From the NCBI GenBank assembly GCA_028710385.1, contig JAQTUC010000044.1, positions 1 to 11,307 of the forward strand: a DNA stretch of 11,307 bases, read 5' to 3'. Below are positions 5,780 through 11,307 of the stretch, piece after piece; within the stretch, counting starts at the first letter, position 1, and each line of letters starts with the position of its first letter. Made by a program: the position numbers and the translations under genes. This DNA is from Candidatus Omnitrophota bacterium. Lineage in GTDB: Bacteria; Omnitrophota; Gorgyraeia; Duberdicusellales; 4484-171. The notes beneath the pieces were generated by a model that ran no database searches, was not told the origin of the DNA, and saw only the letters and a program-made list of their open reading frames with translations.

Positions 5780-7366
5780 ATGAATATAAAGGAGCTGTTA
5801 ATAAACCAGGCTTCTTTGTTTGGACAAAAATGCGCTTTTAGTTTTGAGGGAAGAGAAACAACATTTTCACAGCTTAAAGATAACGCATTTAAGATAGCGA
5901 ATTATTTTACAAGGCAAGGCGTAAAAAAGCCAGATAAAATTGCAATTTTTACCGCCAACACCCCGGATGCAATTTCCGCTCAGATGGCAGTGTATTCAAT
6001 AGGCGCCACTTTAATACCTTTTGATTACATGCTCACCGAAAAAGAAATTATTCATTTGTTAAACCACAGCGAACCCAGGGCATTAATCATACAGCCGAAA
6101 AAGGACATAAACATATTAAATATCCGCGAAAACTGTTATTCGGTAAAATATATAATAACCGCGAAAGAGCGGTTTCCTGACTGCGATTTTCTTGACGACA
6201 TCCTGGCAGAAGAAAGCAATGAAGCGCCCGTTGGCGTATCTATGGATAAAGACCTTGCGGCGATATTTTATACCTCCGGCTCAACAGGCCACCCAAAAGG
6301 AGTAATGCTTAGCTATAAACAACTTGATAATCCGGTTGATACCATAAACCACTTTCTGGGGATTTCCGAAAACGATGTTTATTGCACCGGCGGTATCCCG
6401 TTTTCCCATGTGGGCGGGCTTAATTATCTGCTTTTGATGATCCGTTTCGCTTCAACCATAATTGTTATGCCGCGGTTTAACCCGCTTGAGTTTTTAAAAA
6501 ATATAGAGAAATATAAAGTTACTATATTTTGCATAGTCCCTTCCATGTATGTTGCGATTTTATCTCTTAAAGAATGCGAAAGGTTTAATCTTTCCTCTTT
6601 AAGATACGCGGTTGTCTTTGGCGCGCCGTCTTCCCCGGCTCTTCTTAAGAAATTCCACAGATCTTGCCCGAAGGCAATACTTTTAAATGGTTGGGGCATG
6701 ACTGAAACAGCAGCGCCGAATACTTTCTCTCCACCCGATGAGCATAAAATATCAAGCATAGGAAAGTTCGGTTTCCGTATGCAGGCGAAAATAATAGATG
6801 AAGAAGGAAACTCTCTATTATACGGAGAAAAAGGCGAACTGCTTGTAAATGGTGAAGGCGTAACCGGAGGATATTACAGGGAGCCCACTTTAAGCTCGGA
6901 TGCTTTTTGGGGAGAAGGCTGGTTTCGCACGGGAGACATTGCGTATTTTGGAAAAGACGGCCTGATATATCTTGCCGGCAGGAAAAAAGACATGATAAAA
7001 GTCGCCGGTGAAATAGTTTTTTCTTCAGAGGTTGAGGAAAAAATACAGCTTCATCCAAACGTCGCCGAAACCGCAGTCGTGGGCGTTCCCGATGAATTAA
7101 GAGGAGAAGTGCCCAAGGCTTTCATAGTTACAAAAGACGGCAACGCGATAGAAGAGCAGAAGCTCAGGGATTTTTTAAAGGAACAGTTGGCTCATTTTAA
7201 AATACCGCATTATTTTGAGTTTTTAAAGGAGCTGCCTAAAAACAGGGTTGGCAAAATTGACAAAATGGCGCTTAAAAAAACAGTGAATATGCCGCTGGCT
7301 GAACAGGAAGAAGCAATACAAAAGGAAGAAGAAAAAAACCAACAAAGCGAAGGAGAAATATCATGA
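5780..7366 (+). CDS. AMP-dependent acyl-CoA synthetase/ligase (ANL superfamily)
   Basis: This enzyme activates a carboxylic acid with ATP to an acyl-adenylate and usually transfers it to CoA or a carrier. The 528 residues show the full motif set: YTSGSTGHPKG (164-174, phosphate loop), GIPFSHVGGLN (205-215), GWGMTET (304-310), GWFRTGD (380-386; ATP-ribose Asp386), GRKKDMIKVAGE (400-411, hinge and CoA face) and NRVGKIDK (488-495) with the adenylation Lys492. The acyl-pocket residues do not reveal the substrate; it resembles fatty-acyl or 4-coumarate-type ligases. The last about 25 residues are a Gln/Glu-rich tail beyond the usual C-terminal domain, probably disordered. The start is fixed by AAGGAGG and the first conserved helix. 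Its stop overlaps the next start by ATGA. A candidate promoter and operator lie upstream. Confidence 0.93.
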   Translation: MNIKELLINQASLFGQKCAFSFEGRETTFSQLKDNAFKIANYFTRQGVKKPDKIAIFTANTPDAISAQMAVYSIGATLIPFDYMLTEKEIIHLLNHSEPRALIIQPKKDINILNIRENCYSVKYIITAKERFPDCDFLDDILAEESNEAPVGVSMDKDLAAIFYTSGSTGHPKGVMLSYKQLDNPVDTINHFLGISENDVYCTGGIPFSHVGGLNYLLLMIRFASTIIVMPRFNPLEFLKNIEKYKVTIFCIVPSMYVAILSLKECERFNLSSLRYAVVFGAPSSPALLKKFHRSCPKAILLNGWGMTETAAPNTFSPPDEHKISSIGKFGFRMQAKIIDEEGNSLLYGEKGELLVNGEGVTGGYYREPTLSSDAFWGEGWFRTGDIAYFGKDGLIYLAGRKKDMIKVAGEIVFSSEVEEKIQLHPNVAETAVVGVPDELRGEVPKAFIVTKDGNAIEEQKLRDFLKEQLAHFKIPHYFEFLKELPKNRVGKIDKMALKKTVNMPLAEQEEAIQKEEEKNQQSEGEIS

Positions 7367-8088
7367 TGCAGAGAGATGTCCACTTGCACGCAAAAGGCTT
7401 ACTTGAATCGTTACAATTTCGCCAGGGCGACTTCGGAGAAATAGGCATAATAAGCGGCCAGATGCAACGCGCGCAGCGCTGCCTTCAGTATCTTGAAAAA
7501 CCCATGAAAAATTTTACTTTTCTGGGCTACACTTTCTGGACCGGTTTATATAAAGGAAAGAAAGTAACCGTAGGTAACGGCGGTTTCTACGCTCCTGATT
7601 CGGCGTTCGTTACTGAAATTTTATGCACCGGCGGAATAAAAACGCTTATACGTTTGGGTTCCTGCGGAGGCATGAAACAGGAAATGACAGTTGGTGATTT
7701 CGTTGTCGTTGACAAAGTTATAAGAGGAGACGGCGCAACCCGTTATTATGTTGATGATAACTTTGTGTCTCAGGTGGATAAAGATTTATCCAAAAAGCTG
7801 GTAACAGTTTTTGAAAAGCAGGGCAAAGTTTATCAGGGCGCCTGCTGGACGACTGATGCAATGTTTAGGGAGACAAAAGAAATCGTGAATCCTTATATAG
7901 AAAAAGGAGCGATTTGCGTTGATATGGTAACCAGCCCGTTTGTCACTGTTTCAAACGTTTATAAAACAAAAGTTGCCGCGGTTTTGGTTGTTTCGGATAA
8001 TCTTTTAACCGGAGAAATGGGTTTTGCTGATTTTCGTTTGTTTGATGCGGAAGAGAAAATGACAAAAACAGTATTTGAAATAATTTAA
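7363..8088 (+). CDS. Nucleoside phosphorylase-superfamily protein (PNP/UDP family), altered ribose-site motif
   Basis: The family cleaves nucleosides with phosphate to a base and ribose-1-phosphate. The 241 residues match the usual length. Visible: IGIISGQMQRAQ (27-38), VGNGGFYAPDSAF (70-82), IRLGSCGGM (96-104; Arg97 in the phosphate site), GDFVVVDKVIRGDGATR (111-127), and VVSDN (209-213; Asp212 at the purine general-acid position). At 185-192 it reads CVDMVTSP, where active nucleoside phosphorylases typically have a Met-Glu pair whose Glu holds ribose hydroxyls; here Val189 replaces Glu. Substrate or activity may therefore differ. The start overlaps the ligase stop (ATGA at 7363-7366), with AAGGAG at 7350-7355; ATG at 7366 is an alternative. 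Translational coupling suggests joint function with the ligase, not deducible further. Confidence 0.88.
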   Translation: MMQRDVHLHAKGLLESLQFRQGDFGEIGIISGQMQRAQRCLQYLEKPMKNFTFLGYTFWTGLYKGKKVTVGNGGFYAPDSAFVTEILCTGGIKTLIRLGSCGGMKQEMTVGDFVVVDKVIRGDGATRYYVDDNFVSQVDKDLSKKLVTVFEKQGKVYQGACWTTDAMFRETKEIVNPYIEKGAICVDMVTSPFVTVSNVYKTKVAAVLVVSDNLLTGEMGFADFRLFDAEEKMTKTVFEII

Positions 8089-8182
8089 CGCAGATACTCG
8101 CGCAACCAACGCAGATTCCCGCAGATAAATCATCTGCGATTATCCGCGTTTCCGCCACCGATAAAACTTAGGCGGATCCGCC
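8089..8182. repeat. CGCAGAT-type palindrome and adjoining TCCGCC/GGCGGA palindrome
   Basis: Arms 8108-8126 and 8132-8150 are complementary at 15 of 19 positions with a 5-base loop; each arm is made of two related 10-base units around GCAGAT / ATCTGCG. A further unit, CGCAGATAC, directly follows the TAA stop at 8086-8088. Next, TCCGCC (8151-8156) can pair with GGCGGA (8171-8176), and 8171-8182 (GGCGGATCCGCC) is itself a perfect 12-bp palindrome. No T-run follows. This fills most of the gap between the phosphorylase and the next gene and looks like stacked dispersed repeats. Confidence 0.7.
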
Positions 8183-8234
8183 GAAATAATTATATTATGG
8201 AGACGGAAGATTTGCGACAATCTGCGTTAAGAAA

Positions 8235-8240
8235 AAGGAG
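8235..8240 (+). promoter_or_regulatory. Ribosome binding site that decides the start of the PCP_red-like gene
   Basis: AAGGAG lies 4 bases before the ATG at 8245. An in-frame ATG at 8197 has no Shine-Dalgarno, and its extra 16 residues (METEDLRQSALRKRSY) have no hydrophobic or domain-like character, so 8245 is preferred. Confidence 0.75.
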
Positions 8241-8244
8241 TTAC

Positions 8245-8508
8245 ATGTCAGATATACAATGGAGCTCAAAAGCAAAAGAAATTTTTGATAAAGTGATAAG
8301 CAATTTACCGCAGTTTCACCGCTCAATAGCCCAAAGGCTTGTTAAAGAGTCGGCTGAGGAAATTGCCAAAAGCAAAAATATGTCTGAGGTAAAGGAAAAG
8401 GAACTCATTGAAGCCTTTTTTAAGGAAATCCCTCCGGCGTTTAAGGATATGTTGAAAAGATTATTGACTAAGCTGGGCATTGATTATGAGAAATATGGTG
8501 TTCAGTAA
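8245..8508 (+). CDS. Small PCP_red-like domain protein
   Basis: The 87-residue product (MSDIQWSSKAKEIF...) is soluble and helical. The spacing Trp6, Ala10, then NLPQFHRSIAQRLVKESAEEIA resembles the PCP_red domain (WxxxA, ..PxxxRxxAxxxxExxA), known at the C-terminus of light-independent protochlorophyllide reductase subunit B and as stand-alone small proteins in non-photosynthetic bacteria. The C-terminal part, residues 46-87, is a second helical segment ending LTKLGIDYEKYGVQ. No cysteine ligands or catalytic motif are visible, and no photosynthesis genes are nearby, so a chlorophyll role is unlikely. Function is unknown. The reading frame extends upstream to 8197, but the RBS supports 8245. 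It lies between two repeat-filled spacers. Confidence 0.7.
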   Translation: MSDIQWSSKAKEIFDKVISNLPQFHRSIAQRLVKESAEEIAKSKNMSEVKEKELIEAFFKEIPPAFKDMLKRLLTKLGIDYEKYGVQ

Positions 8509-8521
8509 ATTGAATATTAGT

Positions 8522-8589
8522 TGCACGTCACACGTCTCACGTTGCACGTTTTTTAAAACGTGTTACTTGTTACGTGATACGTGGTACGT
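8522..8589. repeat. Heptamer-periodic palindrome (ACGTGNN type), copy 2
   Basis: The left arm has four 7-mers, TGCACGT, CACACGT, CTCACGT, TGCACGT (8522-8549). The right arm has ACGTGTT, ACTTGTT, ACGTGAT, ACGTGGT plus ACGT (8558-8589). The centre is CACGTTTT, TT, AAAACGTG (8545-8562), an 8-bp perfect stem with a 2-base centre. The right arm ends 13 bases before the ATG of the PanE fusion gene. It has the same arm period and unit number as copy 1 at 5557-5624, but a different spacer and different variable bases. Confidence 0.8.
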
Positions 8590-8602
8590 AAATAATTAAA
8601 AT

Positions 8603-10210
8603 ATGAAAATAGCTGTAATAGGCCCGGGCGCAATAGGCGGTTTGGTTGCGGGGTATCTTAAGGAACAGGGCGAAGACGTAACCCTTGTAGGCCCCAAAGA
8701 CACTATTGACGTAATTAATAAAAACGGGCTTTCAATTTCAGGAGTGCGCGGAATTGTCAGGGTGAAAATACCCGCCGCAACCCATTTGCAGAAAAAGGTG
8801 GATATTATTATTTTAGCCACCAAGACGCAGGATATAGAAAAAGCTCTTTATGAAAACAAGAAATACCTTGAAGATACAATTGTTTTAACTACGCAAAACG
8901 GAGTTGAAGCCGATAATATAGTTTCGCAATTTGTTCCTAAAAAAAATATTATTCCAAGTATCGTAATGTTCGGCGCAACATATCTTCGGCCGGGAGAAAT
9001 TATCCATAATTTTGAAAGAAAATGGGTAATAGGCAAACCCTTTGCGGATAATGACGATTGGGTTAAACGCGCTTCTATTTTGCTTGGAAGGATTTTCCCG
9101 ATTGAAATAACCGGTGAAATCAAAGGCATGAAATGGCTTAAAGTTTTTGCAAACGCAAACAACTGCATACCTGCAATATGCGGGAAATCTATGCAGGAGT
9201 GTTTCCTGAATCTTGATTTATGCGAGATAAGCATAGGTATCTGGCAGGAAGCGCTTGGCGCCGTAAAAAAAGCAAATATCAAGCTGGTTGATCTTCCTGA
9301 TTTTACAATTGAACAGGTGACTAAACTCACTTCTTTGCCGATTAAAGATGCGGCAAAAATATTTTCCGGCATTATGGTTAATCTAAGCAAGGAGCCTCTG
9401 TACGGCTCAATTTTACAAAGTATTAAAAGGGGAAAGCCCTCAGAAATAGATTATTTAAACGGCGCATTCGTTGACTTAGGGAAAAAGCATTCGTTCCACA
9501 CGCCGCTTAACAAGAAGTTAGTTGAGCTTGTTAAAAAAGTTGAAAAAGAGAAGCAGTTTTTAGGCATAGAAGAGCTGATTGCTAAATGCAAAAATTTAAT
9601 TCCTCAGGCAGACGCTCAAAACCCCGATAAGGTAAACACGCCTTTCCCGAAATTAAAACTTACCGTTGTTAAGGTTGAGGGCGATTGTTACCACGGCTAC
9701 AAAAAAGGCGATGAAATAATTCTTGAAGATTTTACCCATCCGCCCAAACATTTTTGTTTGGGATTGGCTCATGCGCTTTTTCCCGTAATTTACGCTTTAA
9801 GTTTCGGCGCAAAATTCGGTTTCAGGGATAACCAGCGCTCGCTTCTGGTAACCTGCCCGGACGGCGGAAAGCTTGAATTTAAAGCTGAAATTTTTGATAA
9901 AGAAGGAAAAATAGAAGTAATAGAAAAAGACCCGAACCATAAAGGGCCTAATCCCAAAGATATGGTTTTGGAAGTGGTTGAAGCGAAAGGTAAATGCGCT
10001 TATCAGTATAAACTGGGAGATAAATTTGAAGTCAAAGGCCTTAAGTGCCCGGAAGGATTTTGCGGAGCAGCGTATCATTGCGCGTTTCCTGCTTTATTCG
10101 CTCTAAATTTCGGCGCAAAGTTTTTCTTTATGGATGACCCGGATGGAATTAATACCGTAACCTGCCCGGACGGCGGCAATATTATATTTAAGGTAAGCAG
10201 AAAGAAATAA
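8603..10210 (+). CDS. PanE/ApbA-type ketopantoate reductase fused to two tandem TIGR04076-like domains
   Basis: Residues 1-320 are a 2-dehydropantoate 2-reductase-family enzyme, which reduces ketopantoate with NADPH in pantothenate/CoA synthesis. Landmarks: nucleotide-binding GPGAIG (7-12), LATKTQD (71-77), TTQNGVEA (96-103), catalytic-region WLKVFANANN (178-187; probable Lys180 and Asn184), and PSEIDYLNG (279-287; Glu281). After a linker, residues 351-431 and 454-535 are two copies of a cysteine-bearing domain with pattern VxGxCxxGYKxGD...CxGxxHxxFPxxxALxFGAKFxF...VTCPDGG, which I recognise as TIGR04076-like, function unknown. PanE alone is about 300 residues, so this fusion is unusual. No Shine-Dalgarno precedes the ATG; the start is fixed by MKIAVIGPGAIGG. 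True ketopantoate activity is plausible but unproven; other 2-keto acid substrates are possible. Confidence 0.9.
   Translation: MKIAVIGPGAIGGLVAGYLKEQGEDVTLVGPKDTIDVINKNGLSISGVRGIVRVKIPAATHLQKKVDIIILATKTQDIEKALYENKKYLEDTIVLTTQNGVEADNIVSQFVPKKNIIPSIVMFGATYLRPGEIIHNFERKWVIGKPFADNDDWVKRASILLGRIFPIEITGEIKGMKWLKVFANANNCIPAICGKSMQECFLNLDLCEISIGIWQEALGAVKKANIKLVDLPDFTIEQVTKLTSLPIKDAAKIFSGIMVNLSKEPLYGSILQSIKRGKPSEIDYLNGAFVDLGKKHSFHTPLNKKLVELVKKVEKEKQFLGIEELIAKCKNLIPQADAQNPDKVNTPFPKLKLTVVKVEGDCYHGYKKGDEIILEDFTHPPKHFCLGLAHALFPVIYALSFGAKFGFRDNQRSLLVTCPDGGKLEFKAEIFDKEGKIEVIEKDPNHKGPNPKDMVLEVVEAKGKCAYQYKLGDKFEVKGLKCPEGFCGAAYHCAFPALFALNFGAKFFFMDDPDGINTVTCPDGGNIIFKVSRKK
9653..10207 (+). repeat. Intragenic tandem duplication of the TIGR04076-like domain
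   Basis: The two domain-coding halves (9653-9895 and 9962-10207) share exact DNA words, notably a 20-base identity at 9848-9867 and 10157-10176 and TTTCGGCGCAAA before each aromatic strand. A 22-residue charged linker (432-453) separates them. Protein patterns diverge elsewhere, for example extra Cys at 482 and 493 in the second copy, so the duplication is not very recent. Confidence 0.8.
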
Positions 10211-10431
10211 TGGTTTATAATCTGGATAAATATATAAGGATAATGGCAGCAATTACGCTTGTAATTGTTATTGCGCTGGCCGCAGTTTATTTAAAGCATG
10301 CGCAAAAAACCCAGAGGGTAATGGCATCGCGTTTAAACAACCAGTATGCGACAGGAGCGATAACTTTACAGAAATATGAACAATTGAAACGCAAAAACAG
10401 CTTTATAAACGCACTTTTTAATCCAGCTTAG
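10210..10431 (+). CDS. Small membrane protein with SHOCT-like C-terminus
   Basis: The 73-residue protein has one transmembrane helix at about residues 10-28 (IRIMAAITLVIVIALAAVYL), followed by a basic cytosolic-type segment and RLNNQYATGAITLQKYEQLKRK (40-61). That last part fits the SHOCT short C-terminal module (L..LY..GxIT..EYexLK), generally an oligomerisation or interaction element. The start overlaps the preceding stop (TAATG at 10208-10212), so it is translationally coupled to the PanE fusion gene. The SHOCT assignment is by pattern. Function unknown. Confidence 0.75.
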   Translation: MVYNLDKYIRIMAAITLVIVIALAAVYLKHAQKTQRVMASRLNNQYATGAITLQKYEQLKRKNSFINALFNPA

Positions 10432-10467
10432 TTTAAAACAAATTAACGCATTAACCAAGGAGAAGAA

Positions 10468-11307
10468 ATGAGAAGAGTAGTTATAACAGGCATCGGAGTA
10501 ATCAGCGCAGCAGGCGAAGACAAGAATACTTTTTACGATAATCTTATAGCGGGTAAGCCTTTTGTTGAGAGGGTTGAAAATTTTGACGTAAGTTTATTCG
10601 TGTCAAAAATCGCTTCTCAGGATTTAGGCTTTGACCCTTTAAAATTCGGCATAAAAGACCATTTCCGCATGGATAGATACGTCCAGTTTGCAATTGCAGC
10701 GGCAAAGCAGGCAGTTGAAGATTCAAAAGTTGATATTAAAAAAATTAACGCGAAACGCTTCGGAGTAATTCTCGCAAACGCAATCTGCGGAACGCGTTTT
10801 ATGGAAGAGGAATTTCTTCTGGTAACTGACTGGGGGAAAAAACCAATTGATCCCAGGAAAGGCCGCCCCTATCTTTATGACGCGGCAATGTTTAATACGC
10901 CAAGCGCAGAGATAGGAGCGATTTACCATACGCAAGGCTTAAACTGCACTGTTTCAACAGGCTGCACAGCGGCAACTGACTCTCTTGGTTTTTCCTTTGA
11001 GCTTATCCGCGAAGGCAGGCAGGATATAATTATCGCGGGAGGAAGCGAAGCCCCGGTTTGCCCGATTACTTTCGGCGCATTTGACGTTGTAAATGTTTTG
11101 GCTAAGAATAACGACGAGCCTCATAAGGCAAGCAGGCCTTTTGACAATAAAAGAAACGGCTTTGTAATTTCCGAAGGCGCAGGAGTTTTAGTGCTTGAAG
11201 AATTAGAACACGCCAAAAAAAGAGGCGCGCATATTTACGGAGAGCTCGTAGGCTATGGCACAAGCTGTAACGCCTTTCATATGACTGATTTGCCGGAAGA
11301 CGGCGAA
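10468..11307 (+). CDS. Beta-ketoacyl synthase (FabF/type II PKS-like), 3' end outside window
   Basis: The first 280 codons are present. The enzyme condenses an acyl thioester with malonyl-ACP. The start has AAGGAG at 10457-10462, five bases upstream, and the canonical MRRVVITGIGVISAAG N-terminus. The nucleophile is Cys166 in CTVSTGCTAATDSLG; the VSTGCT surroundings are closer to type II polyketide KS-alpha and related synthases than to the ACxTG of housekeeping FabF, by my reading. Further motifs are IIAGGSEAP (188-196), SRPFDNKRNGFVISEGAGVLVLE (222-244), and NAFHMTDLPEDG (268-279), whose first His is expected to be catalytic. The second catalytic His lies beyond the window. It begins 36 bases after the SHOCT gene, so it may be in the same transcript. 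The specific pathway is not determinable. Confidence 0.92.
   Translation, partial: MRRVVITGIGVISAAGEDKNTFYDNLIAGKPFVERVENFDVSLFVSKIASQDLGFDPLKFGIKDHFRMDRYVQFAIAAAKQAVEDSKVDIKKINAKRFGVILANAICGTRFMEEEFLLVTDWGKKPIDPRKGRPYLYDAAMFNTPSAEIGAIYHTQGLNCTVSTGCTAATDSLGFSFELIREGRQDIIIAGGSEAPVCPITFGAFDVVNVLAKNNDEPHKASRPFDNKRNGFVISEGAGVLVLEELEHAKKRGAHIYGELVGYGTSCNAFHMTDLPEDGE

Noticed and set aside
8197..8244. Upstream in-frame start for the PCP_red-like gene.
   Set aside because: There is no ribosome binding site, while AAGGAG stands before the ATG at 8245.

Overview
The window reads as a compact, fairly AT-rich chromosomal segment of an uncultured-type bacterium. Protein style, short overlapping operons and the many palindromic spacer repeats suggest something like the Omnitrophota/Elusimicrobiota side of the tree; this is an impression from memory, not a search result. 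No tRNA, rRNA, CRISPR array or transposase gene was found, and no gene-free stretch exceeds 300 bases.

Left part (1-3627, + strand): the 3' end of pheS, a secreted protein of unknown function, pheT, and a 68-residue half-ferritin-like protein, spaced or overlapped like one operon. The exported protein sits between the two phenylalanyl-tRNA synthetase subunit genes and overlaps pheT by ATGA. PheT carries the most striking feature of the window: 75 bp of composite palindromic DNA inserted in frame after codon 15, flanked by a 6-bp direct repeat ATTGAT, adding 27 residues without breaking the protein. It resembles in concept the protein-invading palindromic elements of Rickettsia.

Middle (3628-5779): a 186-bp spacer packed with three palindromes and a likely promoter leads to a conserved-looking unknown protein (3814-4464). 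That gene converges, across another long palindrome, on a minus-strand tRNA-dihydrouridine synthase. The divergent spacer upstream of the synthase holds a heptamer-repeat hairpin, a sigma70-like promoter overlapped by a perfect 26-bp palindrome, and a hairpin-rich leader.

Right part (5780-11307, + strand): an acyl-CoA synthetase-type AMP ligase overlaps a nucleoside-phosphorylase-family protein. Then come a small PCP_red-like protein, a PanE-type ketopantoate reductase fused to two tandem TIGR04076-like domains, a small SHOCT-like membrane protein, and a beta-ketoacyl synthase cut by the window end. The ligase and ketoacyl synthase suggest acyl or polyketide-type metabolism, but the pathway is not identifiable here.

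A theme across the window is that five of the eight gene junctions carry long imperfect palindromes, two of them built from the same 7-bp periodic units, with one further palindrome inside a coding gene.
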